From NCBI RefSeq assembly GCF_013388295.1, contig NZ_CP058235.1, forward strand, positions 372,001 through 436,000: 64,000 nt of DNA, in the 5' to 3' direction. Numbering within the stretch: the stretch's first letter is position 1; the number at the start of each line of letters is the position of its first letter. The position numbers and the translations under genes are program-made. The notes beneath the pieces are model-generated. The model was not told the DNA's origin. It searched no databases and worked only from the letters and a program-made list of their open reading frames with translations. This document shows, in pieces, positions 1 through 11,020 of the stretch. Source of the stretch: Bartonella alsatica (GTDB taxonomy: Bacteria; Pseudomonadota; Alphaproteobacteria; Rhizobiales; Rhizobiaceae).

Positions 1-1354
1 GAAATTGGCAAGCACACTAGAAAAACATAATATCCCCATCTTAGGCACTTCACCTGACGCCATTGATTTAGCAGAAGATAGAAATCGCTTTCAAAAACTG
101 TTATTCGAACTTAACTTAACACAACCTCAAAACGATATTGCTCATTCAATAGAACAAGCAGGCCTCATTGCCTATAAATTAGGCTTTCCATTAGTTGTGC
201 GTCCTTCTTATGTTTTAGGAGGACGAGCTATGCAAATTATCCGTGATGAACGCAGTTTACAAAATTATTTACTTGAAAGTATAATTGAACTGGTTCCAGA
301 AGATATTAAAGCCCGTTATCCTAATGACAAAACGAAACAAATTAATACATTGCTTGGTCAGAATCCGCTTTTATTTGATACTTATCTAATAGAAGCCATT
401 GAAGTTGATGTTGATTGTCTATGCGATGGAAAAGAAACACTAGTTGTTGGTATTATGGAACATGTTGAAGAAGCCGGTATCCACTCTGGCGATTCAGCAT
501 GTTCTTTGCCAGTACATACACTCTCACATAAAATAGTAGCTGAATTAGAGCGTCAAACCAAAGCATTAGCACAAGCGCTTCATGTTCGTGGCTTGATGAA
601 TGTACAATACGCCATTAAAGATAACACAATTTATGTCTTAGAGGTCAATCCCCGCGCTTCGCGTACTGTCCCATTTGTCGCAAAAACAATTGGCCTCCCC
701 ATTGCTAAAATAGCCGCACGTATTATGGTAGGAGAAACTCTCCACAGTGCTCTTCAAGCTTATAGTGGGTTACCATCTATACAACAAAAACAACATATTG
801 CTGTCAAAGAAGCTGTCTTTCCTTTTGCTCGTTTTCCAGGTGTTGATACACTTCTTGGTCCAGAAATGCGTTCAACCGGTGAAGTTATGGGACTTGATTA
901 TGAATTTCCACTTGCTTTTGCAAAAGCCCAACTTGGAGCTGGTGTTGAGCTTCCAATGGAAGGGACTCTGTTTGTATCTGTGAGAGATGAAGACAAAAAA
1001 CGTATCTTAAATCCCGTAAAATGTTTAGCCAAGCTTGGTTTTTCTATTTTAGCAACAGGTGGAACACAAAAATTTCTTTCCGAACATAACGTTAAGGCAG
1101 AAAAAATTAATAAAGTATTAGAAGGCCATCCCCATATTGAAGATGCTATTCGTAATCGACAAATTCAATTGATTTTTAATACAACAAACACTGCTAGCGC
1201 TATCTCTGATTCCAAATCATTACGCTATGCAGCACTCATGCAAAAAGTTCCCTATTATACAACAATAACTGGAGCTGAAGCCGTAACAGAAGCTATCAAA
1301 GCACTCAAAAAAAATAACCTTGAAGTGCGTTCTCTGCAAAGCTATTTTACTTGA
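1..1354 (+). CDS. carB: Carbamoyl-phosphate synthase large subunit, C-terminal part (5' end outside window)
   Basis: This is the last 450 or so codons of the ATP-dependent ligase that makes carbamoyl phosphate for arginine and pyrimidine synthesis. The frame is open to the left edge, so the gene starts upstream; a full CarB is about 1,070-1,160 residues. The fragment covers most of the second ATP-grasp unit, with the [14 protein letters not shown] signature near fragment residue 212. It ends in the MGS-like allosteric domain ([10 protein letters not shown] near 323, then [11 protein letters not shown]). No damage is visible. In many rhizobia carB is close to greA and lpsB; here those lie 9 kb downstream, after other genes. 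Confidence 0.96.
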   Translation, partial: KLASTLEKHNIPILGTSPDAIDLAEDRNRFQKLLFELNLTQPQNDIAHSIEQAGLIAYKLGFPLVVRPSYVLGGRAMQIIRDERSLQNYLLESIIELVPEDIKARYPNDKTKQINTLLGQNPLLFDTYLIEAIEVDVDCLCDGKETLVVGIMEHVEEAGIHSGDSACSLPVHTLSHKIVAELERQTKALAQALHVRGLMNVQYAIKDNTIYVLEVNPRASRTVPFVAKTIGLPIAKIAARIMVGETLHSALQAYSGLPSIQQKQHIAVKEAVFPFARFPGVDTLLGPEMRSTGEVMGLDYEFPLAFAKAQLGAGVELPMEGTLFVSVRDEDKKRILNPVKCLAKLGFSILATGGTQKFLSEHNVKAEKINKVLEGHPHIEDAIRNRQIQLIFNTTNTASAISDSKSLRYAALMQKVPYYTTITGAEAVTEAIKALKKNNLEVRSLQSYFT

Positions 1355-1555
1355 ATTTTTTGCATTGATCAAAACATACTTTCTTTAATATTCTCGCTTA
1401 ACTACTTTTTTGTATAAAATACTAATTAAGGCTTGCTTTTTATTCTAAAGACTTTTATACGAAGCCTTATCGGACTTTCGGTTATGTAGCTTTCTTTCCT
1501 GTGCGACCTGCACTTCCAATGAAACTTCTCCCAGCTAAAATTTCGATCTAAAATT

Positions 1556-1582
1556 GTACTGAAAACTCTTGGATTTCAGTAC
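1556..1582 (+). promoter_or_regulatory. Hairpin in the leader of the cold-shock gene
   Basis: A perfect 9-bp stem (GTACTGAAA at 1556-1564 with TTTCAGTAC at 1574-1582) lies 32 bases before the cold-shock start codon. No T-run follows, so it is not a typical terminator. Long structured leaders are common on cold-shock mRNAs; a regulatory role here is inference. Confidence 0.45.
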
Positions 1583-1614
1583 GTGATATAATTATATATT
1601 CTAAGGAGTTTCCT

Positions 1615-1824
1615 ATGTCTACAGGAACAGTCAAGTGGTTTAATACAACAAAAGGTTTTGGATTCATTCAGCCTAGTGATGGAAGTGCGGATGTATTTGT
1701 ACACATATCCGCTGTTGAGCGCTCTGGTTTAAATAATCTTAATGAAGGACAAAAGGTTTCTTATGACGTTCTTCAAGATCGTCGTTCCGGAAAATTTGCC
1801 GCTGGAAATCTTGCAGCACTTTAA
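1615..1824 (+). CDS. Cold-shock protein, CspA family
   Basis: A 69-residue single cold-shock domain that binds single-stranded RNA or DNA and acts as an RNA chaperone. The RNP1 motif reads KGFGFIQP (residues 13-20) and RNP2 reads DVFVHISAV (26-34), both with the aromatic residues in place. An AAGGAG box at 1603-1608, six bases before ATG, fixes the start. The gene stands alone behind a leader of up to 250 bases and is followed by a clear terminator. I cannot tell which of several Csp paralogues it is. Confidence 0.95.
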   Translation: MSTGTVKWFNTTKGFGFIQPSDGSADVFVHISAVERSGLNNLNEGQKVSYDVLQDRRSGKFAAGNLAAL

Positions 1825-1857
1825 TTTTTAAAATTCTGCTACATTTAATAAAAAATC

Positions 1858-1883
1858 TTCGCCTTCACAGGCGAGTTTTTTTT
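1858..1883 (+). terminator. Rho-independent terminator of the cold-shock gene
   Basis: Stem TTCGCC (1858-1863) pairs with GGCGAG (1870-1875) around a TTCACA loop and is followed by a run of eight T. Confidence 0.88.
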
Positions 1884-2362
1884 ATTCTTTGTAAAAGTAT
1901 AATCGATCTTTATAAAAACACTGACCTTCTAATATTCAATGAGTTAAGATGCCTTCTGCTTTTCTCCTTAAATCTTCCATAATCACTACAGACTGTCTCT
2001 CTTGTAAAATCACACAAAACAACAATACAGATTCTGTGTGCACCGCACCCTAAGCCGCAAAAACATTGAAGCATAATTCAAAATATCCCATAAAAGAAAA
2101 AGCTTTTTATTGAACCGCGAAAAAATACATTTAAATTGTTAAAGAAGCGTTTGATAGGATATTATCCTTTGTATACAATATGCTGATTTATAATAATAAT
2201 TTATAATTTTATATTTAAATAATAAACTCGAATATCGTAAAATTTCTCACATCACCCCCCTCTTATATTGAAACAATCAAAATTATTCCCTTACACATCA
2301 CAAACAGGGTTGCGTGTGGATAAAAATGATCTAAGAAAGGAGTAAAAATGCCTTTTATAGAA
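1884..2362. other. Non-coding AT-rich stretch
   Basis: I see no convincing gene, RNA or repeat in this stretch. It precedes a decayed reading frame on the minus strand and is probably also degraded DNA. Confidence 0.5.
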
Positions 2363-2677
2363 CTATCCAGATGCAAGAGCTATTGCAACATTAGGAGCAT
2401 GTAAAACATATTCATCAACAGTTACGCGGTATTTTTCTATTTGAGTGAGAAAGAATGACCGGAATGAGTAGAGACAAGAAGCTTCAACCATCAAAAATTC
2501 ACTTTCATAATCCTTGGCAAATTCTTCTAAAACTTGATACTATCTACCTTGTCTCACATCAAAATACATAATATCTACGGATGCTATGCCACTTACTTGC
2601 AGAAAGAAGGAAATCTTACCATTAAGCTACTGTTTTTTAAAATAAATGCCTTCAACAAAACGACGAGAAAGACCCAT
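2363..2677 (-). pseudogene. Short decayed reading frame of unknown family
   Basis: On the minus strand one frame reads from an ATG at 2677 (MGLSRRFVEGIYF...) to a TAG at 2363, broken by two in-frame stops (after FKKQ and after DVRQGR). The last 51 codons are open and protein-like (LEEFAKDYESEFLMVEA..., then QIEKYRVTVDEYVLHAPN). Codon use resembles neighbouring genes, so this looks like the tail of a once-coding gene rather than chance. I do not recognise the family. The plus-strand open frame across it looks spurious. Confidence 0.4.
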
Positions 2678-2878
2678 GTCTTCACACCAACCTTAAAAGT
2701 TTTTCTCAATAATCCGTAAGCCCTTTACCAATATTTAGTCTCAATATTAAACTTCTCTGTAGTAACATTCCTGTTCCTATAAATGGAATATTACTCTTTA
2801 TCCATCTTCATCACAAATCTTATTTAGGTATACAAAACCCAAGAATTTTCCTACAATTTTTTATTGCATACAACATAA

Positions 2879-4141
<1,263 letters not shown>

Positions 4142-4231
4142 CATGCTACGATTGTCGATCGTTACAATTTTGTTGCCAATCAGCCTATTTGAGAAATTTT
4201 TAGGTGTTGGATTATAGCAAAAAATAAATGG

Positions 4232-4269
4232 GTTCTCGAGCGAATGTTTCGCAGGATACTGTCGAGAAC
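4232..4269. repeat. Nested inverted repeat
   Basis: Outer arms GTTCTCGA (4232-4239) and TCGAGAAC (4262-4269) are perfect 8-bp complements. Inside the outer arms, GCGAA (4240-4244) and TTCGC (4248-4252) form a second perfect hairpin around TGT. It is 90 bases after the aminotransferase stop. No T-run follows on either strand. Confidence 0.6.
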
Positions 4270-4696
4270 AAACTCAAAAAATTAATTATCCCTCTCACGC
4301 AGGTGAAATACAAATAATTTTAAAAACGATATTTTTATAAAGTATACTTCTATCTCCTTTCTCACTCATTAAAAGTTGTATCGTTCGCTATTTTAACTCT
4401 ATGATCAAAAATAATTCTTGTTGAATTTATTACTACCATCCAAAATACTTTTATGTGCTTATAAAGTGCACACTTTTTAACTAAATTTGTAATGTTAAAG
4501 AAGATTTGATACTTACAAATACCACGCTTCTCAAATAAATCTTTTTCTACTCTGAAAAGGTCATTATAATCCAAATATTCTTCAAGCTTCTCTTCACATC
4601 ATGATACGTCTAAAAATGTTGGATATCCTTACAAAAATTTTGTTTTTTTATCATCTTCGCAGACATTAGCATTCTTAGATACAACACGAAAAACTT
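4270..4696. other. Intergenic stretch, nothing recognised
   Basis: A minus-strand open frame (4362-4574) has no ribosome binding site and no recognisable motif; I regard it as chance. Nothing else is visible. Confidence 0.5.
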
Positions 4697-4722
4697 AAAA
4701 AAAAGCCGGACAAACGCCCGGC
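4697..4722 (-). terminator. Rho-independent terminator downstream of the trxB-lysR unit
   Basis: Read on the minus strand, a GC-rich 5-bp stem (arms at 4718-4722 and 4705-4709) is followed by eight T (plus-strand A-run 4697-4704). It lies 170 bases past the LysR stop codon and is the first strong terminator after it. Confidence 0.75.
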
Positions 4723-4893
4723 AAATTTGGAAAATTCTCAGAGATAAAATCAATCTGACGAATTTTCATAAGGGAACACTCAAGAAAATGCAATGGGAGG
4801 CAACATAATCAAGAGATAACCTTCTATCTCATTTTATAAGAAGAAGCACAATAAAGACTTAAGCGTATCTGCTATGCAATAAAGACATAGCTA

Positions 4894-5799
4894 TTAAAAA
4901 GACCACTGACGAGCCTTTAAAAAAATATAATCTCGAAAAGCTTTCAGCTTTGCCAAATTCTTTAAAGCATAGGGATAACAAAAAAAAGTATCAAAGGAAG
5001 GAATATCAACTATTTCAGGGAAAAGGCGCACAAGTCGCTCATCGTTATTCACGATATAATCAGGAAGCACAGCAATACCAAGATCACGTATAATTGCATT
5101 CTTGATTGAAATAATATTATTGATTCGTAATACTGAAAGTCGTAAAGATCCATCACTTCTACCAGCTTTTTCCAACCAATTCAAACCAGTCAAATAAGCT
5201 GGAACTGGTTCCCCAAATGAAATAATGCGGTGTGCATCCAAGTCAGACAATGTTTCTGGTTTGCCATAATTTACAATATAATTTTCGGAAGCATAAACAT
5301 GCATATGAATCGTAAATAATTTTCTTTGTATAAGATCAGGCTGCTGAGGTTGATGTAAACGAACAGCACAATCTGCGTGACGCATCGTCAGGTCCAGTTC
5401 TTTATCATCAAACAAGAGTTGAACACGTATATCTGGATAAAGACTAAGAAATTCAGGCATGCGTTCCACAAGCCAACCTGCCCCGACTCCAAAGGTCGAT
5501 GTAACACGCAAATTCCCTGTTGGTTTTTCATAACTTTCACTTAATTGTGAGCGTGCACTCTCAAGCTTCATCAAAACATCATGCGTTGTACGATAAAGAA
5601 TTTCACCCTGCTCTGTTAAGATTAACCCACGAGCATGACGCTGAAATAAGGACACACCAACATCCTGTTCTAAAGCTGATACTTGTCGTGAAATAGCCGA
5701 TTGGGATAAATGAAGTTTTTGGGCCGCATGTGTAAAAGAACCTGCTTCTGCTGCAGCATGAAAAACCCTCAACTTATCCCAATCTAACGGTGACGTCAC
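4894..5799 (-). CDS. lsrB: LysR-family regulator, LsrB/VtlR type
   Basis: A 301-residue LysR-type activator. The winged helix-turn-helix is at residues 7-60 (SFTHAAQKLHLSQSAISRQV) and the substrate-binding domain follows from about 92. It lies directly downstream of trxB (38-base gap, same strand). That is the arrangement known for LsrB of Sinorhizobium, a regulator of lipopolysaccharide and oxidative-stress genes, whose Brucella and Agrobacterium relatives are called VtlR. It has only two cysteines (144 and 274); redox control of LsrB has been proposed in Sinorhizobium. The orthology call rests on context and overall likeness, not on a search. Confidence 0.8.
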   Translation of the reverse strand: MTSPLDWDKLRVFHAAAEAGSFTHAAQKLHLSQSAISRQVSALEQDVGVSLFQRHARGLILTEQGEILYRTTHDVLMKLESARSQLSESYEKPTGNLRVTSTFGVGAGWLVERMPEFLSLYPDIRVQLLFDDKELDLTMRHADCAVRLHQPQQPDLIQRKLFTIHMHVYASENYIVNYGKPETLSDLDAHRIISFGEPVPAYLTGLNWLEKAGRSDGSLRLSVLRINNIISIKNAIIRDLGIAVLPDYIVNNDERLVRLFPEIVDIPSFDTFFCYPYALKNLAKLKAFRDYIFLKARQWSF

Positions 5800-5837
5800 A
5801 ATTGTACCTCTAATTTTCTTACTTTATTTAATAAATT

Positions 5838-6791
5838 TTACGCTTGAAGATCTAAAAAACGTTCTGCTTCTAACGCCGCCATACATCCTCTTCCTGCCGC
5901 AGTTATAGCTTGGCGGAATGTCTCATCTGTTACATCACCTGCAGCAAAAACACCAGCAATGCTTGTGGCTGTAGAATCTGGTGCTGTCCACAAGTAACCA
6001 CCTCGCTTTTGTTTCAGCTGCCCTTCAAACAAAGAAACAGCAGGGTCATGCCCAATGGCAATAAATATTCCTTCGGCATTTACCTTAATTTCTTTATTGG
6101 TTTTTACATTTTTAAGACGTGCACCTGTCACGACAGCTCCTTTTGAATCTTGAGCTGGCAAACCAACAATTTCTTCGACCACATGATCCCAAAGAACACG
6201 TACATTATCACAAGCAAACAACCTATCTTGCAAAATTTTCTCCGCCCGAAAATAACCACGCCGATGAACTACACTTACACTCTTAGCCACATGCGATAAA
6301 TAAAGAGCTTCCTCAACAGCTGTATTTCCTCCTCCTACAACAATGACATCCTTACCACGATAAAAAAAGCCATCACATGTAGCGCAAGCAGAAACCCCTC
6401 CCCCCATAAATGTCTGTTCACTTTCCAAGCCAAGCCAGCGAGCCTGCGCTCCCGTTGCAATAATTAGGGCATCACAACAATATTGCGTCCCTGAATCCCC
6501 ATATAAGACAAAAGGATACTTCAATAAATCGGCCCTTGTAATACTATCATAGATAACTCTTGTGCCCATATTTTCAGCTTGTTTCGCCATTTGTTCCATT
6601 AACCATGGTCCTCGAATTGGATCAGAAAAACCTGGATAGTTTTCAACATCAGTTGTTATCGTTAATTGACCGCCCTGCTGCAAACCAGTAATCAAAACCG
6701 GATTGAGCATTGCTCTCGCCGCATAAATCGCCGCTGTATAACCAGCTGGACCAGAGCCAATAATAAGCAGACGTATATGCGATTGTGTCAT
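5838..6791 (-). CDS. trxB: Thioredoxin reductase (NADPH)
   Basis: A 317-residue flavoprotein that reduces thioredoxin with NADPH. FAD-binding GSGPAG is at 12-17, the redox-active CATC pair at C136/C139, the NADPH-binding GGGNTAVEEA motif at about 153-162, and the C-terminal FAD motif in VFAAGDVTD. Length is typical. It is first in a two-gene unit with the LsrB-type regulator. In Sinorhizobium an lrp gene precedes trxB; none is here. Confidence 0.97.
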   Translation of the reverse strand: MTQSHIRLLIIGSGPAGYTAAIYAARAMLNPVLITGLQQGGQLTITTDVENYPGFSDPIRGPWLMEQMAKQAENMGTRVIYDSITRADLLKYPFVLYGDSGTQYCCDALIIATGAQARWLGLESEQTFMGGGVSACATCDGFFYRGKDVIVVGGGNTAVEEALYLSHVAKSVSVVHRRGYFRAEKILQDRLFACDNVRVLWDHVVEEIVGLPAQDSKGAVVTGARLKNVKTNKEIKVNAEGIFIAIGHDPAVSLFEGQLKQKRGGYLWTAPDSTATSIAGVFAAGDVTDETFRQAITAAGRGCMAALEAERFLDLQA

Positions 6792-7090
6792 AGAAGAGCC
6801 TTCACTTTTTCTTACTTAATTACTCTATAAATTATAACGAAATGCAGCCTTTAAAAAAACATTTTTCAACAGCCTAAGTTGTGGTGTATATGTAATTCTT
6901 TGCAAGTTTGATGAGAAAGTTCAATTTTTAATTCACCAAGGCATATTTAATATAGAGGTTAATCTATATCGTATAAAAAAAGAAACGTAAATTCTTATGA
7001 GCACAAAACCGTAAACAAAAATAGATTTAAAGATAGGAAACGGTCATTTTTCAATTTATTATCAATGTCTGTGCACGTTTTGCGTTAATC

Positions 7091-8497
7091 ATGGGAGGAG
7101 CAATGCTTCTGCCCATTTTTGTTGGTTTGCATGACAATAACCACAATTGGGTAACATTTCTCTATTCTTTCACTATAACCACCATGTTAGCAACGCTGAT
7201 TCTTTTAGCTACCAGGGGAGCTACTTGTCGTTTTTCAGCACGGCTTGGTTTTATGCTCACTGTTTGTCTTTGGCTAACAGGAAGCATTGTTGGCGCTTTA
7301 CCTCTTTATCTTTCCCCTCTTCCAATTTCCCTAGCAGAAGCAATTTTTGAATCCGTCTCCGGTATTACAACCACAGGATCTACAGTACTTACTGGTCTTG
7401 ACAATTTATCGCGAAGTATCTTGTTATGGCGTTCTATTATATGCTGGATTGGAGGCATTGGCTTTATCGGTTTAGCCTTATTGCTTTTGCCTTCACTGCG
7501 TGTTGGTGGAGTGCAACTTTTTCATATGGAATCATCAGATAAATCTGAAAAAATATTGCCCCGCATCAACCAAATTGCCAATGGAATTATCATAGCTTAT
7601 GTTGGCTTAACATTAGCTTGTATGCTCTCCTATTTTGCTTCAGGCATGAACTTATTTGACGCGATTAATCACGCAATGAGCACAATAGCAACAGCTGGTT
7701 TCTCAACCCACGATGCCTCTTTTGGCCATTTTTCTGATAAACCAGCAATTTTAATCATTTCAACAATTTTCATGCTGCTTTCTGCACTACCCTTTGTGCT
7801 CTATGTTAAATTAGTTCTTCCTGGCCGCTCCAAACGTTTCATTGATTCGCAAGTAATCGTTTTTCTCTATATTGTTTTCCTTTTCAGCTTTGCTTTAGCA
7901 GCATGGCTACGATTTCATGATCACCGCGCTTTCCATTTGGTGTTTCTTGATGTCATTTTTCATCTTTCATCCATTATTAGCACCACTGGTTACAGCGCTG
8001 AAGATTATCAACTTTGGGGACCTTTTGCACTTGGTATTTTTTTCATTGTTTCTTTTACAGGTGGCTGTGCTGGTTCTACCTCTGGTGGAATGAAAATTAA
8101 TCGCTTAATTATCCTTTGGCGTATTACACAAACAAATATAGAAAAACTCCTCTTTCCTAATGTCATTGTAAAAGCGCGCTATGACCATTCAAATATCTCG
8201 AACGACGTTGCTAAAGCAGTTTTATTTTTTGTATGTCTTTATATGTTCTGTCTTCTCATCGGCACTGCACTTTTGCTTACAACTGGTCTTGACTTTACTT
8301 CTGCTTTTACAGGCGTTTTAACTGCCCTTTCCAATATTGGTCCAGGTTTTGGAAACATTATCGGTCCTGCTGGCAATTTCTCTACAATCAATGATAATGC
8401 TTTATGGATTTTGAGCTTTCTAATGCTGGCTGGGCGTCTTGAAATTATAACTATATTCGTACTTTTTATCCCCGCTTTTTGGCGTGAACAATTTTAA
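7091..8497 (+). CDS. trkH: Trk-type potassium uptake channel subunit
   Basis: An integral membrane K+ transporter of the TrkH/KtrB superfamily with four pore loops that can be read directly: TTGST (near residue 95), ATAGF (near 201), STTGY (near 299) and SNIGPGFG (near 418). The SGGMKI motif follows the third. The start is uncertain. ATG 7091 has no upstream Shine-Dalgarno, and ATG 7103 follows GGAGGA at only three bases. The frame also stays open back to a TAG at 7034, coding a hydrophobic stretch (VIFQFIINVCARFALI) that looks like the missing first helix. An ATT at 7046 sits seven bases after AGGA. The soluble partner TrkA is not in the window. Confidence 0.9.
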   Translation: MGGAMLLPIFVGLHDNNHNWVTFLYSFTITTMLATLILLATRGATCRFSARLGFMLTVCLWLTGSIVGALPLYLSPLPISLAEAIFESVSGITTTGSTVLTGLDNLSRSILLWRSIICWIGGIGFIGLALLLLPSLRVGGVQLFHMESSDKSEKILPRINQIANGIIIAYVGLTLACMLSYFASGMNLFDAINHAMSTIATAGFSTHDASFGHFSDKPAILIISTIFMLLSALPFVLYVKLVLPGRSKRFIDSQVIVFLYIVFLFSFALAAWLRFHDHRAFHLVFLDVIFHLSSIISTTGYSAEDYQLWGPFALGIFFIVSFTGGCAGSTSGGMKINRLIILWRITQTNIEKLLFPNVIVKARYDHSNISNDVAKAVLFFVCLYMFCLLIGTALLLTTGLDFTSAFTGVLTALSNIGPGFGNIIGPAGNFSTINDNALWILSFLMLAGRLEIITIFVLFIPAFWREQF

Positions 8498-9195
8498 TGC
8501 ATGACATTAATTGGATAATGATCAGAAATTAAAAGATAAACCATGTATGCATAAAATCTGATCTTAATTCAATTTATTGAAGAATCTTTAAAGAGCTTCA
8601 AACATTTAAATCATACAAGCAATATAAAGCCGGCATAAAATGAGAATTCTTATCTGCTTTTTTAGCGCTCCGACCATTTAAAATAGATGTAAGTACGAAT
8701 TTTAAATGCCATTCAAGACCTTTTAAATCCATTAAAATCTTACAGCATTCTCATTTGTCAATTTCCCTTATTAAAAAGAGAACTACTTCACATAATATTC
8801 TAGTAGATTTTACCAATGGTCTCTGACTAAGAAAAAGCATAAAAAGTAAAAATATTTTTTCATTATGGTATATTTGATATGAATCTTTATTATTGAAATA
8901 ATACATAATCATTCCCCCCTACAACAACCAAAACAGCTTGAACAACCCCGTCTCAAAAAAAAAGCACTACCGAAATAAAAACAATCTACCCCTTATCTGT
9001 ACTTTACATCATTCTAAAAGCTACAATCTAGTTATTTTATCAAAGAGTTTTATAGTTATTGCATCACCTCAAAAATATACCTGTAATTGTATGAAATAAT
9101 ATTTGTATTATAAGCTGTTCACACAAAGTATTTATTCATTTAAACCTTTAAAGGTAGCGCACTCTTTCTACCTCTCAAGAAGAGATCTAATATAT
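8498..9195. other. Intergenic stretch of 700 bases, nothing recognised
   Basis: AT-rich, with many stops in all frames. I see no terminator, RNA or gene remnant that I can support. The short plus-strand frame at 9103-9288 mostly overlaps the end of lpsB and is a shadow. Confidence 0.5.
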
Positions 9196-10254
9196 TTAAA
9201 GTATTTTTTCCGTAAACAATTCCTTATAAACACTTCCGATTGCTGCCGCCTCCTTTTCCAAAGGGAAATGGGTGCGAACATAAGCTAAAGCTTTTTCTCC
9301 TGCAGCCATTGTTTTTTCTAAATCAGCGAAATAATGCTCAATCGCTATCGTTAAAGCACCTCCATCTCCTGCTTTAACAACTGTTCCTGTTCCCTCCGCT
9401 ACCAATTCTTTATATGCTCCTGCATCACTGGCTACAACAGCTGTCTGTGATGCCATTGCTTCCAAGGGAGTTAAACCAAAACCTTCTGTACGGGAAGGTG
9501 CTACATAAAGTAATAAACGGCGGTACCATAGAGGTGTATTAAGAACCTCACCAAGAAAAATAATACGATCACTCAAACCAGCTTCAGAAATCTTCCAGCG
9601 CAGTTTTTTTTCAAAACTATAATGTTGTGCTGTAGTACGACCAGCAATCAACGCTGTCCACTCAGGATATTGTGGCAATAATGCTATCATTGCATCCACA
9701 AACAAATCAGTGCCCTTTAAATAACGCACACGTCCAAAACACCCCACTGCATATTTTCCTGAAAGCCCAGATGAAGAAAAGCAATCATTAAGCGTTTTTG
9801 GAGGTGAAAAACGCCTAATATCTACCCCATGCATAATAACCTGATGAGGCACCTCTAAGTAAGTCCCTGTGCATGCACTGGTAGCAATAACTTTATCCAT
9901 ACGACGCAATAACCATTTAGTAAAAGGCTTATGGTGGCGTCGAGATGCTGATGTAAAGATGAGTTTTAGCTTCATCTGCAAAACATCGCGTAAAAAAACG
10001 CCACAAAGCATCTCAATATTACGCCGTGCATGCCAAATACGAAACGGTTTACCCTTCGGGCTTTTCCAAAGCCCGAAAAGATCCTTAAAGGTGAGAGCTG
10101 GCAAATTCTTTGGTAATCCAAATCCAAAAGTGGATATACACATTCCCTGCTTTCGCTGTAATGGAATAAGCTGAATAACCGTAGATGTCACTCCTGATAA
10201 ACGCTTTTTAAAGTGAGGGGCAATAATCTCCGTTTCTTCCAAAGATACACGCAT
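9196..10254 (-). CDS. lpsB: Lipopolysaccharide core mannosyltransferase, LpsB/LpcC type (GT4)
   Basis: A 352-residue GT-B glycosyltransferase of family 4. The N-terminal IIAPHFKKRLSGVTSTV and the WHARRNIEMLCG motif are characteristic of rhizobial LpsB/LpcC, which adds mannose to the inner core (Kdo region) of lipopolysaccharide. The sugar-nucleotide site is in the C-terminal half: VGCFGRVRYLKGTD near 175, and PSRTEGFGLTPLEAMAS near 265 with its EX7E glutamates. It acts on the cytoplasmic face of the inner membrane. The gene begins six bases after the greA stop; the greA-lpsB pairing is conserved in rhizobia. The lpsCDE genes that accompany it in Sinorhizobium are absent here. Confidence 0.85.
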   Translation of the reverse strand: MRVSLEETEIIAPHFKKRLSGVTSTVIQLIPLQRKQGMCISTFGFGLPKNLPALTFKDLFGLWKSPKGKPFRIWHARRNIEMLCGVFLRDVLQMKLKLIFTSASRRHHKPFTKWLLRRMDKVIATSACTGTYLEVPHQVIMHGVDIRRFSPPKTLNDCFSSSGLSGKYAVGCFGRVRYLKGTDLFVDAMIALLPQYPEWTALIAGRTTAQHYSFEKKLRWKISEAGLSDRIIFLGEVLNTPLWYRRLLLYVAPSRTEGFGLTPLEAMASQTAVVASDAGAYKELVAEGTGTVVKAGDGGALTIAIEHYFADLEKTMAAGEKALAYVRTHFPLEKEAAAIGSVYKELFTEKIL

Positions 10255-10260
10255 AACAAT

Positions 10261-10734
10261 TTAGATGTATTGAACTTTAATAATTTCGTAATTATGCGCA
10301 CCACCCGGTGCATTTACTTCAATTACATCCCCTTCTTGCTTACCAATGAGTGCACGTGCAATAGGCGAAGAAATGGAAATTTTACCAGTTTTTACATCAG
10401 CCTCTTGATCACCAACGATCTGATAAACCTTTTTTTCTTCAGTATCCTCATCTAAAAGCTTGATAGTGGCTCCGAATTTAATTTTATCGCCTGAAAGACG
10501 GGAAACATTAATAACTTCCGCCCGCGCAATATAATCTTCAAGCTCATTTATACGCCCCTCATTATGACTTTGTGCCTCTTTCGCGGCGTGATATTCAGCA
10601 TTCTCTGATAGATCACCATGCGCACGCGCCTCAGAAATTGCTTCAATAATTCGTGGACGTTCCTTTTGTTGACGCCAACGTAACTCTTCTTTAAGACTCT
10701 CAAAACCAGCTGTAGTCATCGGAACTTTTTCCAT
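10261..10734 (-). CDS. greA: Transcription elongation factor GreA
   Basis: A 157-residue factor that rescues backtracked RNA polymerase by stimulating transcript cleavage. The N-terminal coiled coil carries the [15 protein letters not shown] tip motif with the acidic residues needed for cleavage, and the C-terminal FKBP-like domain contains [14 protein letters not shown]. The ATG at 10734 is chosen because MEKVPMT is the family start and AAGGGA lies upstream. A longer frame to 10791 lacks support. It probably forms an operon with lpsB. Confidence 0.95.
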   Translation of the reverse strand: MEKVPMTTAGFESLKEELRWRQQKERPRIIEAISEARAHGDLSENAEYHAAKEAQSHNEGRINELEDYIARAEVINVSRLSGDKIKFGATIKLLDEDTEEKKVYQIVGDQEADVKTGKISISSPIARALIGKQEGDVIEVNAPGGAHNYEIIKVQYI

Positions 10735-11020
10735 AATCCGTCCCTTTCTGTTACCCGGAAGGTTCAATAAAATACAAAAAACGGCTTCCAAAAATCATTT
10801 CTGGAATCCGAAAACCACAATCTCCCTTATTATATAGTACAGCATTTTTGTTTTCCATATAAAAATAAAAAAGGAACCAAAGCATTCACTAATTATGTTT
10901 AAACTACCTAATATCTTGGCGTTTAAAATGCCAAACTTCGTTCTACCATTAAGAATTCTAAAGAAGTAAAGAATTGTATTTTTTTCTGTTTTACCATAAT
11001 TTAGCACAAGGAGATCTTGT

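Noticed and set aside
4362..4574. Minus-strand 70-codon frame
   Set aside because: No ribosome binding site and no recognisable feature; such lengths are expected by chance in AT-rich DNA.
10795..11007. Minus-strand 70-codon frame upstream of greA
   Set aside because: Low-complexity, Phe/Ile-rich translation of AT-rich DNA with no ribosome binding site.
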